From Sandaracinobacteroides hominis (GTDB lineage: Bacteria > Pseudomonadota > Alphaproteobacteria > Sphingomonadales > Sphingomonadaceae): a DNA stretch of 64,000 nt. This document shows, in pieces, positions 16,826 through 26,046 of the stretch. Position 1 is the first letter of the stretch. The number at the start of each line of letters is the position of its first letter. Position numbers and translations under genes: made by a program. The DNA is taken from positions 1-64,000 of the forward strand of contig NZ_JADCUC010000006.1 of assembly GCF_016464365.1 (NCBI RefSeq), written 5' to 3'. Below the pieces are notes generated by a model. That model was not told the DNA's origin, made no database searches, and was given only the letters and a program-made list of their open reading frames with translations.

Positions 16826-18069
16826 GCGAAGTCCTCGGCTGACGGAATGCGTGTGAAGCTGATTTTCCCGCCGACATTGCCGCCTTTCGGCGGATTCCAT
16901 GGGCCGACGCTGACGAGCGTTCGCCCGAACTTGGCGTTGGCACCATCGATGGCACGCCCCAGCCGTTCCCAGCGCTGGCGGTCTTCATCGTCATCGTCGA
17001 GCAGATCCAGCTGCCGCTCGCCGGCCGGGGTCAGTGCGCCAAGCGTGACACCTATGCGGAAGATCTGGCGGCTTTTGCCGGCTGTGGTCTGAAGCTCGGA
17101 CCATAAAAGCAGGAGAGACTGCAGAACGGCGGCGTCATCCTGCACTTGCCGCATGGCGCGTTCCCCGCCCCACCAGCCGTCCTTCAGGCTGGCGTGCAGC
17201 ATCAGCAGGCTGCTGGTGTAGCCTTCCCGCCGCATGCGTCTGGCGGCCTTCACAGCCAGCAGGCGGGCGATTTCCCGCGCGGCAGGCAAGGTACGGCCTT
17301 CGGGTGGTAGCACCCGCATATGGCCGAACATGCCGCGCTGGCTGGGCGGTGCCTCGATGGCATAGCCATGGAGCGCATACCAAAGCCGTTCGCCCGACAC
17401 ATTGCGCCAAAGCGCTCGCGCCTGTTTGGGGGCAAGGCGTAACAGGCAGTCAGTTGTCTCAACGCCGGCAATCGCCAGCCGCTGGGCCATACGGCGGCCA
17501 ACGCCTGGCACATCCTCCAGCGGGATGCGGATCAACGGCCCGGGCATGTCCTGCGGGCGCCACACGGTGCAGCCGTCCGGCTTTCCAACGGCGCATGCGA
17601 TCTTGGCCAGATGCCGATTGGCGGCGAACCCCATGGAACAGGTGATACTGGCGCCGATGCCATAGCGGATTGCGCGCTTGATCCGCTGGGCCAGCCCATA
17701 GGGGTCAGCGATATCGTCGGTGCCAAGCCGACAGGCAAGCTCGTCGATGGACTTCACGGTATCGATGGGAATGACGGCGTGGATTTCCGCCACCAGCGCA
17801 TTGTGGGCGCGGCGGTACATCTCCGGCTTCTGCGGCACCAGGATGAGATCGGGGCAGATCGACTTCGCTTCGTCCACAGGCATGATGTTCTTGACGCCAC
17901 GCGCCTTCGCCTCGCGCGAACAGGCAATCAGGATCGCCCGTGTGCCGCCGACATAGGGGATGACCCCCACCGGCCGCCCACGCAGCCGCGAATCGATCTG
18001 CTGTTCGACGGACGCGAAAAAGCCGTCGAAATCCAGATACATATGCTCGATGGTGTCAGGGCGTCGCAT
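16822..18069 (-). CDS. Y-family (DinB/UmuC-like) DNA polymerase
   Basis: 415 residues. The palm has Asp13 in YLDFDGFF and the SIDE motif at 107-110 (catalytic Asp109/Glu110), followed by a helix-hairpin-helix thumb (EDVPGVGRRMAQRLAIAGV) and a little-finger domain. Near the C terminus QLDLLDD is a plausible beta-clamp binding motif. It performs translesion synthesis. The ATG at 18069 is preferred over an upstream one at 18099, because the SOS box region lies immediately 5'. The gene is divergent from the SRAP gene. Confidence 0.87.
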   Translation of the reverse strand: MRRPDTIEHMYLDFDGFFASVEQQIDSRLRGRPVGVIPYVGGTRAILIACSREAKARGVKNIMPVDEAKSICPDLILVPQKPEMYRRAHNALVAEIHAVIPIDTVKSIDELACRLGTDDIADPYGLAQRIKRAIRYGIGASITCSMGFAANRHLAKIACAVGKPDGCTVWRPQDMPGPLIRIPLEDVPGVGRRMAQRLAIAGVETTDCLLRLAPKQARALWRNVSGERLWYALHGYAIEAPPSQRGMFGHMRVLPPEGRTLPAAREIARLLAVKAARRMRREGYTSSLLMLHASLKDGWWGGERAMRQVQDDAAVLQSLLLLWSELQTTAGKSRQIFRIGVTLGALTPAGERQLDLLDDDDEDRQRWERLGRAIDGANAKFGRTLVSVGPWNPPKGGNVGGKISFTRIPSAEDFA

Positions 18070-18093
18070 GTGCGGAGCATATCGAACAAAACG

Positions 18094-18108
18094 GAACAAA
18101 GAAAGAAC
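18094..18108. promoter_or_regulatory. SOS (LexA) box, alphaproteobacterial type
   Basis: GAAC-AAAGAAA-GAAC at 18094-18108 is an exact match to the alphaproteobacterial LexA operator GAAC-N7-GAAC (GTTC-N7-GTTC on the other strand). An extra GAAC at 18084-18087 sits six bases before the first half site. It lies between the divergent starts of the Y-family polymerase (18069) and SRAP (18154) genes, so both are expected to be damage inducible. Confidence 0.8.
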
Positions 18109-18153
18109 ATGAGTCTGGATGACAGCGCAGATTTACGGTGGCAGGGTGGCGGC

Positions 18154-18789
18154 ATGTGCAATTTGTATAGCGCCACCACCAACCAGGAGGCCGTCCGCCG
18201 CCTGTTCCCGAAGATATCGGATCGCGTCGGCAATCTTCCTGCCCTGGCGACAATCTATCCCGATCAGGAGGCACCCATCATCCGCAATGGGACAGCGGGT
18301 GAACTCGAACTGGTGATGGCGCGCTGGGGTATGCCGTCCCCGGCGTTTGCGCTGGAGGGCAAGAAGACCGATCGCGGCGTCACCAACATCCGCAACACCG
18401 CATCCCCGCACTGGCGGCGCTGGCTCGGGGTGGAGAACCGCTGCCTCGTTCCCGTCACAGCCTTTGCGGAGCCGGCCCGTGATGCAGACGGCAAGAGCCG
18501 CAAGCAGTGGTTTGCGGCAGTGGATCCCGATCAGCCGATGTTCTTCGCCGGGTTGTGGACGCGGTGGACGTCAGTCCGGAAACTGGCGGAGGGCGAAGTG
18601 ACGGCCGATCTCTATGGGTTTTTGACGACCGAGCCGAACGATCTTGTCCGGCAGGTCCACCCCAAGGCCATGCCGGTAATCCTGACTGAGCCGATGGAAT
18701 GGGACATCTGGATGACCGCACCTTGGGTAGGTGCCAAGGCATTGCAACTGCCTTTGGATGAAGGAAAGTTGGAAGCGGTGGACGGGTAA
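18154..18789 (+). CDS. SRAP (YedK/HMCES-like) abasic-site protein
   Basis: 211 residues starting MCNLYS; Cys2 becomes the catalytic N-terminal nucleophile that crosslinks to abasic sites in single-stranded DNA. Other family blocks are NIRNTASPHWRRW, RCLVPVTAFAEP and the conserved histidine in QVHPKAMPVIL. The start is fixed by the MCN rule even though the frame is open far upstream. It is divergent from the polymerase across an SOS box, consistent with a role in lesion shielding during translesion synthesis. Confidence 0.9.
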   Translation: MCNLYSATTNQEAVRRLFPKISDRVGNLPALATIYPDQEAPIIRNGTAGELELVMARWGMPSPAFALEGKKTDRGVTNIRNTASPHWRRWLGVENRCLVPVTAFAEPARDADGKSRKQWFAAVDPDQPMFFAGLWTRWTSVRKLAEGEVTADLYGFLTTEPNDLVRQVHPKAMPVILTEPMEWDIWMTAPWVGAKALQLPLDEGKLEAVDG

Positions 18790-18982
18790 TGTCGAATTGC
18801 CAATGTTACAATTTACTACACCTTTGTCAGATCTGGGCAGGGTAGTCGTTGGAATATGGCGCCGCTTAGCCAACCGCATGCGAAACCGGCGAAAAAGGAG
18901 TCAAATACGGTGAATACAGGGCAGCACTCTTGCAAATTTGAGATACTGTCCCAAGACTTTTCTAAAGGACTCTTGTGCTGAC

Positions 18983-19681
18983 ATGGCAAACCGGCCCGCA
19001 TTTTTTGTTGATGATTCAGAAACGGCATTTGTCAAGGTGGAAGCATTCGATTTCACTTGGTTTGCTGGGACGGCTCTGGCGCGCAGGCAAATGTCGATGA
19101 GATCGCTACATGACGTAATTCTGAGAGTTCATCCAGAATCGAGAATTCTAGAAGTTTCCCGAATGTCTCAAGTCAATTTGGGCGTGCAGCTGAGCGCTTT
19201 CAACCTGACGTTCAAAACGGCGAAGTTCGGAAAGATCATAACAGTCGAGTGTGCATTTCAAGCATCAAAAGTTTTCGAGTACGGAGGGCCGTTCCTCGAT
19301 TTGCTCGACAAGTCATCGTTTGATGCCAAGCGCGATCGAAGATTATCTGACGCTGGAAGACTAACTGGATTTCGTTTTTTTGGTGATGATTGGCCCAACG
19401 ATCCACCAACGGCCTTCTACGATTGGGTGTATATAAACGCTCTTAGCCGTCACTCTGATCTAGCTAGTGCGGTGACCGATTATGATGTGTTCACGGACAT
19501 CGCATTCAATCCACAAAAATCGATTAATTGCCAAGCGAATTCGGTGGCGCTCTATGTTTCGCTGGTCAAGCGAGGCGAACTCGAATTGGCTTTGTCAGAA
19601 AAGTCATCATTCATTGAAATTGTTAGAAATAGAAATTTCGTAACAATAAATCAAAACTACAAACGACTTTTTGACAACTGA
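18983..19681 (+). CDS. NADAR-family antitoxin of DarT1 toxin
   Basis: 232 residues. The N-terminal segment MANRPAFFVDDSETAFVKVE leads into a NADAR-like domain with LSAFNLTF, VECAFQASKVFEYGGPFLDLL, AKRDRRLSDAGRLTGF and FYDWVYINAL, the pattern of DarT1-associated NADAR antitoxins, which remove ADP-ribose from guanosine. AAAGGA lies about 13 bases before the ATG. The DNA is clearly AT-richer than its flanks, indicating transfer as a unit with the following toxin gene. Confidence 0.75.
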   Translation: MANRPAFFVDDSETAFVKVEAFDFTWFAGTALARRQMSMRSLHDVILRVHPESRILEVSRMSQVNLGVQLSAFNLTFKTAKFGKIITVECAFQASKVFEYGGPFLDLLDKSSFDAKRDRRLSDAGRLTGFRFFGDDWPNDPPTAFYDWVYINALSRHSDLASAVTDYDVFTDIAFNPQKSINCQANSVALYVSLVKRGELELALSEKSSFIEIVRNRNFVTINQNYKRLFDN

Positions 19682-19726
19682 TGTTCGAAAATAATCTACG
19701 TTCGATATTTAGTGGGGTAAATAGAG

Positions 19727-20335
19727 GTGAACTATATTGACGAAATTAAACAAGAAGTTGAGTGTAGAGAAATTTCACTTCTATATCATTTTACTCCATT
19801 TGAAAATGTCCGGAGTATTTTAATAAATGGACTTGCATCTCGAGAAATTCTCGAAAAGCATGAAATTTCATACGTCGCAACAGATGAGATGCGGCTTGAT
19901 GGACGGCTAAACGGATTATCTCTATCGATCCACTCTATAAATTGGTCAATGTTTAGAGCAAAAAAGCTCCAGTATCTCTGTGAGTGGGCTATACTTGAAC
20001 TAGATTCTAGTATTTTGTGGACTCATGAATGTAGGTTTTGCTGGGCGAATGCGGCATCCCGGGAAATTCTAAAGCATCGTGGCTTCAGAGGCGGCCCATG
20101 GGCGTTAAGGAAAATGTTCGAGGATCGAATTGGTATTGGGGGATCTGTACGAGAAAAGTACTCACTGTTGGACCACATGCCCACGGATGAGGGTGCTGAA
20201 GTTCAGGTTCTTAACATCATTAGTCCAGAGTTGATCAAAACTGTAATAGTTGGCAGCGAAAAATCCAAATCTGAAGCGGAAAATATTGTGCGCGACAGCG
20301 GCATGGCAATTTCTGTGTGCGTAGAAAATTTGTAG
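19727..20335 (+). CDS. DarT1-like DNA ADP-ribosyltransferase toxin
   Basis: 202 residues. The N-terminal NAD-binding block LLYHFTPFENVRSILINGL matches the DarT pattern, followed by RLDGRLNGLSLSIHSINWSMF. The likely catalytic glutamate is in DEGAEVQVLNI near residue 165. DarT1 enzymes modify guanosine bases and are reversed by NADAR partners. It uses a GTG start 45 bases after the antitoxin gene. GC content is low as in its partner. Confidence 0.75.
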   Translation: MNYIDEIKQEVECREISLLYHFTPFENVRSILINGLASREILEKHEISYVATDEMRLDGRLNGLSLSIHSINWSMFRAKKLQYLCEWAILELDSSILWTHECRFCWANAASREILKHRGFRGGPWALRKMFEDRIGIGGSVREKYSLLDHMPTDEGAEVQVLNIISPELIKTVIVGSEKSKSEAENIVRDSGMAISVCVENL

Positions 20336-20641
20336 CGGTAGTTGCAGTTGGACAGTTGGGAACTCACTCGATGCCTTCCAATCGCTGGGATATGCTCCAA
20401 CCTATCGAGGGCGCAATCTGGAGAACGCCCCATCGGCCTCAATAAACCGGTCTACCATTGGCGGTATTAGCCGGGCTTGCTCTGGTGGGTATGCGTCCAA
20501 ATTCAACGGCAAAAAAAACGCAGAACGATGCATTTATTGGGCAAAATCTCAGCGTGCATATCAGCATTAAATGTTGTCAAAACCTCTATCGATCTTTATG
20601 AATTAATGCACCAAACAATGGCGGCTAGGGGGCCGTTTTTA
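20336..20641. other. Intergenic gap between DarT1 and dpdC
   Basis: About 300 bases where composition shifts from AT-rich to GC-rich. The dpdC frame remains open back to 20477, but that stretch has unlikely codon use and no ribosome site. No promoter or RNA can be assigned with confidence. Confidence 0.4.
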
Positions 20642-21565
20642 ATGACGCTCGTGATCACCACCTGTACGAATCGCAAGCGCAAGCCAATCCCCGAAAGTCT
20701 CCATGTGTCTGCGCGCCCCCTAGCGCCTATCGCCGAGTTCGCGTGTGACTGGGTGGCGCACTTGTCTGCGATGGCAGACGTCTTTCCGGCGCGCGAGATT
20801 TACGGCGGCCGCTCATTTCAGGAAGCCCTGCTCGCTGCCGACTTGCTCAACGCTCGACTGCTGATCGTCTCAGCAGGACTTGGGCTGGTGAGCGCCGAGA
20901 GGCGTGTCCCGCCCTATGCCTGCACCGTGCTGGTCGATGCGCCCGACAGCATCGCATCGCGGGTGCTGGGGGACTACTCGGTTGCAGAATGGTGGCATAC
21001 GCTTTGTGAAGCTTCGCCTTTCTCGCAGCCGCTGGCATCGGCGGTCGCTTCGACAGACAGGCTGATATGCGCGGCTTTGTCTGACGCCTATATCGAGATG
21101 ATCGCGGGCGACCTTTGTGCTCTGCCTGTTGAGGTGCTGGCGCGGCTGCGGCTGTTCACGCGTGCGCCGCTGGTACGCGTGGCGCCGGCGCTCCGGCCGT
21201 TCGTCATGCCCTATGACGACCGGCTTGATGGGCCCGACAGCCCGGTGCGCGGCACGCGCGGCGACTTTGCCGGGCGCGCGCTCCATCACTTTGCCGAATA
21301 TGTCGTTGGTGAGACCGATGGCCGGTCGGCCGGCGAACATCGCGCGGCTGTTGCGGCCGCGATCAGTGGCTGGCGCATGGCGGCACGGTTCGACCGGCAG
21401 CGACTTGATGATGCGGCGGTTTTGGACCTTATCCGGGAGCATTGGGACGCCGAGCGCGGCAGCACCGCGCGGCTGCTGCGGTGCCTGCGCGACGATCTCG
21501 GCGTAGCCTGTGAGCAGGGGCGGTTCGCCGATCTTGCCCGCCGGGTGCGAGGAGAGAAGGCATGA
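20642..21565 (+). CDS. dpdC: DpdC-like protein of the 7-deazaguanine DNA modification system
   Basis: 307 residues. The N-terminal half resembles the YaaA/DUF328 fold: LVITTCTNRKRKPIP, an IYGGRSFQEALLAADLL helix and the LLIVSAGLGLVSAERRVPPY loop. DpdC in characterised Dpd systems acts after base insertion, converting deoxy-preQ0 to the amidated (ADG) form. The ATG at 20642 is preceded by AGGGGG. The gene overlaps dpdB by ATGA (21562-21565), forming a coupled C-B-A operon. Confidence 0.72.
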   Translation: MTLVITTCTNRKRKPIPESLHVSARPLAPIAEFACDWVAHLSAMADVFPAREIYGGRSFQEALLAADLLNARLLIVSAGLGLVSAERRVPPYACTVLVDAPDSIASRVLGDYSVAEWWHTLCEASPFSQPLASAVASTDRLICAALSDAYIEMIAGDLCALPVEVLARLRLFTRAPLVRVAPALRPFVMPYDDRLDGPDSPVRGTRGDFAGRALHHFAEYVVGETDGRSAGEHRAAVAAAISGWRMAARFDRQRLDDAAVLDLIREHWDAERGSTARLLRCLRDDLGVACEQGRFADLARRVRGEKA

Positions 21566-22683
21566 CCGCCCGCGAGTATCTCAAGGTCCGCGCCGTGCGC
21601 TCGGAACAGGGGGAGGGGACCGGCGTTTTCGCCTTCTTCCTCTACGGATCAGACATCAGCCGCATCGCCGACATCAGTCGCATCCACCGCGACGAGCAGG
21701 AGCTCAAGGGCTTCCAGCGCCGCGAGATCCGCGATCATGTCAAGGAAATCACCGCGTTCCTGGATAGCGGCCCAGTGCTGTTTCCCAACGCAATCATCCT
21801 GGCTATGTCGCCCGAGGTTGAGTTCGTGCGCTCGCGCGGCCGTTCTCCCGATCAGGCTTGCGAAGTCGGCGAAACCGGCACGCTCAAGATCCCGCTCTAT
21901 CCCGAAGGCCATCGCGCCGCTTGGATCGTCGACGGCCAGCAGCGCTCACTGGCACTTGGCGCGGCCAAGGATCGCTCGATCGTTGTGCCAGTGATCGGCT
22001 TTATCTCGGACGAACTCACTATTCAGCGCGAGCAGTTCATCCTGGTCAACAAGGCGCGCAAGCTGCCTACCGGCCTCATCAACGAACTGTTGCCCGAGGT
22101 CAGCGTATTGCTGCCGCGCAACCTCGCCGCGAAGCAACTGCCAAGCATCTTGTGCGAGGCACTCAACACCGACCCGAAGTCGCCCTTCTTCAAACTTATC
22201 AAGCGCGAGTCCGATGCCAAGGACCGCATTGGTATCGTCTCCGATAACGCGCTGATCGAGACCATGAAGTCGAGCCTTAAGACCCCTGCCGGCGCGCTTG
22301 GCCAGTACAGGCATAACGGTGATGGCAACGACACCGAAGCCATGTACGGCGCGATGCTGCTCTACTGGACCGCGGTGCGCGACACCTTCCCCGTTGCATG
22401 GGGTAAGCCCGCCACCGAAAGCCGGCTCATGCATTCGGCCGGCATTCGCGCGATGGGCGCGTTGATGGATACGGTCATGCTGCGCGCCGATGCCGCCGCC
22501 GACAAGGCCGCTGCCGTCCGCGCGACCCTGCAGCGGCTGGCGCCGCATTGCTGCTGGACCAGCGGCACCTGGGAGGGCTTGGGTCTGGTCTGGAACGAAA
22601 TCCAGTCGACCTCGCAGCACATCACCAAACTCAGCGACCATCTGATGCATGTCGAGCGCGACCTGGCGCGTGCTGCCCCATGA
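21562..22683 (+). CDS. dpdB: DpdB, DGQHR-domain protein of DNA deazaguanine insertion
   Basis: 373 residues. A ParB-like DGQHR-family core carries the signature IVDGQQRSLAL (Asp124-Arg128). Flanking blocks include RIHRDEQELKGFQRREIRDHVKEI (split) and FILVNKARKLPTGLINELLP. DpdB works with DpdA to exchange guanine in DNA for preQ0. It starts inside the dpdC stop and ends inside the dpdA start (both ATGA overlaps), which argues for stoichiometric expression. Confidence 0.83.
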   Translation: MTAREYLKVRAVRSEQGEGTGVFAFFLYGSDISRIADISRIHRDEQELKGFQRREIRDHVKEITAFLDSGPVLFPNAIILAMSPEVEFVRSRGRSPDQACEVGETGTLKIPLYPEGHRAAWIVDGQQRSLALGAAKDRSIVVPVIGFISDELTIQREQFILVNKARKLPTGLINELLPEVSVLLPRNLAAKQLPSILCEALNTDPKSPFFKLIKRESDAKDRIGIVSDNALIETMKSSLKTPAGALGQYRHNGDGNDTEAMYGAMLLYWTAVRDTFPVAWGKPATESRLMHSAGIRAMGALMDTVMLRADAAADKAAAVRATLQRLAPHCCWTSGTWEGLGLVWNEIQSTSQHITKLSDHLMHVERDLARAAP

Positions 22684-23792
22684 AGTTCATCTTCGCCGAC
22701 AGCCTCGATTATGTCGATCCGGCGTTCGACTTCATCGGAGACCGCAGTCCGGCCGAGCGTCAGCCCTATTGGGACGACGCTTATCCGCACGAGATCCTGG
22801 GTTATGCGCCCTATGACGGCGTATTGGTCTCGCGCGGCATCGTCGGTGACCACCGCGTGAAGGGCAAATATACCGCCAGCCAGGCGCGCCGTTTCCACCT
22901 GGTCGGCGTGCGCAAGTTCCTACGGCTGGACAAGCCTGAGTTCGCGCATCTTGACATCTTCGGCGACTGCGGCGCCTTCACCTATGTCCAGGAAGAGCGT
23001 CCGCCCTATTCGGCTGGGGAGATGGCCGAGTTCTACGACGAATGCGGCTTCACCCATGGCTGCTCGGTCGATCACATCATCTTCGATTTCAACCCCGCCG
23101 GACAGGGGATGAGCGGCGGCACCGACGACGCCAAGGCGCGCTTCGAGATCACGCTTGAAAATGCCGATGCCTTCCGCCGCGAGGCGAAGGCGATCGATGC
23201 GAGCTTTACGCCTCTAGGCGTGGTCCAGGGCTGGTCTCCGGGCAGCATGGCCGAGGCCGCGCGGCGGCTGGTGACGATGGGCTATGACTATCTCGCGATC
23301 GGCGGCATGGTTCCGCTCAAATCGCCCGAGATCAAGCTGGTGCTCGAGGCGATCCGTGAAGCGGTGCCGGCGTCGACCCGGCTGCATATCCTGGGCTTCG
23401 CCAAGGCCGACGATATCGACAGCTTCCACGGCTATGACATCGCCAGTTTCGACACCACCTCGCCGCTGCTCCGCGCATTCAAGGACGCCAAACAGAATTA
23501 CTATCTGCCCGGCGAGGGCTTGGGTCTGCGCTACTTCACGTCGATCCGCGTGCCGCAAGCGATCGAGAACCCTAAACTTCAACGCGGCGTCAAGAAGGGC
23601 ATGTTCCGCGCCGAGGAATTGGTGCGTCTGGAGGCATTGGCGCTGAACTCGTTGCGCGCTTTCGATCGGGGTGCCGCCGACCTTGAGGAGACTCTCCACA
23701 ATGTCCTCGTCTACAGCGCGCCCCTGGTCGAGGAGAAGCCCTACGAAGACTGCAAGGACAGCGTCGCGCTGACGCGGCTTGGGCAGTCGTAA
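22680..23792 (+). CDS. dpdA: DpdA, DNA-guanine transglycosylase
   Basis: 370 residues, a TGT-like TIM barrel adapted to DNA. Recognisable blocks are DIFGDCGAFTYVQE (the position of the TGT active-site aspartate), VDHIIFDFNPAG, GYDYLAIGGMVPLKS, LHILGFAKADD and FDTTSPLLRAFKDAKQNYY. It swaps guanine for preQ0 in DNA. The enzyme needs preQ0 from FolE/QueD/QueE/QueC, which are not in this window and must come from elsewhere in the genome. The start at 22680 overlaps the dpdB stop. Confidence 0.87.
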   Translation: MKFIFADSLDYVDPAFDFIGDRSPAERQPYWDDAYPHEILGYAPYDGVLVSRGIVGDHRVKGKYTASQARRFHLVGVRKFLRLDKPEFAHLDIFGDCGAFTYVQEERPPYSAGEMAEFYDECGFTHGCSVDHIIFDFNPAGQGMSGGTDDAKARFEITLENADAFRREAKAIDASFTPLGVVQGWSPGSMAEAARRLVTMGYDYLAIGGMVPLKSPEIKLVLEAIREAVPASTRLHILGFAKADDIDSFHGYDIASFDTTSPLLRAFKDAKQNYYLPGEGLGLRYFTSIRVPQAIENPKLQRGVKKGMFRAEELVRLEALALNSLRAFDRGAADLEETLHNVLVYSAPLVEEKPYEDCKDSVALTRLGQS

Positions 23793-23798
23793 CAATGC

Positions 23799-24881
23799 TC
23801 ATTGGGCCACTCTTGCATTAAATTCGTCGAGCGTCAGGGTTCGACCTCCAAAGACATCTTTCAATCTTCGGCCATCGGGGGCGAGCTGATCGACCGGCGC
23901 CAGAAAAATTCGGGGATTGTCGGATCGCGGCGCGAGGTTTTGCGGCTCCAACATTTGCCGGTCGCCGACCATCACGAGTTCGGGACCACGCGGCAGTCGC
24001 GATAACGCAAGCGATGTGAGATCGCTGACAAAGAACGCCGATTTTTCCGCGAATTTGAGGACGCGTGGCATGTCGAACGGCTGGACGCCAAGCGTGATCA
24101 GCTTGGCGAGACGCGCCTGCTGAAGGCGTTGCAACGTTTCGCCGAGGCGGCGCGATGCATTGCGCGCCAGATCGGCGGGATCGTAGCTGACAAGCAGCCT
24201 AAGATCGCGATCGAGCAGATCAGCGACCAGCGGATCGAGCGCCTCGGTCCAGGGGCCACGGGGTTCTCCGACCGCAACGCTCTGAAGTCGGCAGGTCTCG
24301 TCCGAGCGACAGAGGCTGCAGCGGCTGCAGGTGCGCCCGACCCGGTGGGGGCCATAAAGGTCTTCGAGAATCGTCGCCGGGCATCGCGCGTCGCGCAAAT
24401 AATCGCGCATAAGATCGAGATTGCGTTTGGCGGCGAGCCATCCCTCACGGCGCACCGGTTCCACAAGATCCTTCCACACGGCCAGGTCGAGATGATGATC
24501 GTCGATGATCTCGATCTCGAGCCAGTCACCGTCTTCCTGGATCCTCGGAAAGGGAGTTCCAAGCAAGCGCAGAATGCCGGCGCGCGCCATCAGCGCAACG
24601 GTGCGCAGGTTCCAGTCCGTGTTAGCGTCGCCGAACATGTCGATATCGCGCTCATCGGTGCCGGGACGTCCATCGATCCGGACTGCGAAACGGCCAGTTC
24701 CGAAGAGTGTCTTGCGCGCAAACATCACCGACCACCGATGAAAGCCGCGATCGATACTGATCACCTGCTGAGCGTTGATGCGTTCGGCGGTCTGGAAAGG
24801 CGCGCCGTCACTCGTTGCCGACTTCAGGGTCGATTGTCGGCCGCGGCGCTTCCCCCAACGCCGTCGCCTGCCTGCCGACAT
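23799..24881 (-). pseudogene. DpdF-like remnant (C-terminal part of a RecQ-like helicase protein)
   Basis: The open frame encodes about 320 plausible residues from around ISIDRGFHRWSVMF to the C terminus. These include NTDWNLRTVALMARAG and a cysteine cluster CSRCSLCRSDETC like RecQ-type zinc-binding regions. No Walker A, DEAD or helicase C motifs occur. The first about 40 codons overlap head-on with the start of the DpdJ-like frame and have atypical composition. I read it as the 3' third of dpdF, cut at a deletion junction near 24.76-24.87 kb. Family assignment is moderate. Confidence 0.5.
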
Positions 24882-26046
24882 CCTGGCCGAGCATCAGGCA
24901 GTCCTCGGCAGCTCGCCGCTTCGTCAGGATTTGTGGAGCGCACTGACGTCTCGGGCGGGCATGCGCCTAGCCGGATTCCAGGAGCGCGCCGCGCTGCGCT
25001 TGTCAGCGGCGACTGACGATGGCGGGACGATTGTCACCGCGGGGACCGGCAGCGGGAAGACGATCGCGTTCTATCTCCCCGGCATGATCCGGATCGGCGA
25101 GGCGACCGGCAGCGACCATTGGGTCAAGGCCATCGCGATCTACCCGCGGATCGAATTGCTCAAGGACCAGTTCGCCGAAGCGTTTCGCATGGCGCGGACG
25201 ATCGATCAGACGCTCGCGGCGCATGGCCGCCGACCGCTTGTCATAGGGGCGCTGTTCGGCAAGACACCGACCCGGGCTACACGCCAGGAACTCACTGACA
25301 AAAGCTGGGTCCGTCGTGGCGAGGATTTCATTTGCCCCTGGATGCGCTGCACGCTCTGCGACGGCGAACTCGTTTGGCGAGGCGCCGACATTGCTACAGG
25401 CACCGAGCGCCTCGTCTGCGTCCAACAGGGATGCGGCGCGCAGATCGGTGACGACCAGATCGTGCTGACCCGCACCCGGCTGCAACGCACCCCCCCGGAC
25501 ATTCTGTTCACCACCACCGAGATCCTCAATCAGCGCCTGTCCGACCATTGGATGCGCGGCCTCTTCGGTGTTGGCCTTCCGGCTGCCCGCAAGCCATTGC
25601 TCGCGCTCCTCGACGAAGTGCATACCTATGAGGGAGCGACAGGCGCGCAAGCCGCGCTGACATTGCGCCGATGGCGGCATCTCCTGGGTGCGCCGATCAC
25701 TTGGGTCGGGCTGTCCGCAACGCTTGGCGATGCGGCGCGCTTCTTCTCGGACTTGACCGGCGCCGCACTCGACGATGTCGTCGAGATCACCCCGACGCTC
25801 GAGGAGTTCGAGGAGCAAGGAGCGGAATATCAGATCCTGTTGAGGGGCGATCCGGCATCGCGCGCGTCGCTGCTCTCGACCACGATCCAGACGTCGATGC
25901 TGCTGCCGCGACTGCTCGATCCGCCAGGCGCGACCAATACCTCCGGGACTGTTGGACGGCGTGCGTTCCTGTTCACCGACGATCTCGACGTCACCAACCG
26001 CCTGTACGACGATCTGCGAGATGCAGACCCGCCGCTTCGCGCATGA
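24775..26046 (+). pseudogene. DpdJ-like DEAD-box helicase, truncated at both ends
   Basis: About 390 plausible residues. Helicase motif I is IVTAGTGSGKTIAFYLPG, Ia-like AIAIYPRIELLKDQ, motif II LLALLDEVHTYEG and motif III VGLSATLGDAARFF, with a zinc-finger-like insert (CPWMRCTLCDGEL...CVQQGCG). The frame stops right after FTDDLDVTNRLYDDLRDAD, where a full DpdJ would enter its second RecA domain. Motifs IV-VI are absent here and in the next ORF. The N-terminal part before about residue 30 is also missing or scrambled, so helicase activity is unlikely. Confidence 0.6.
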
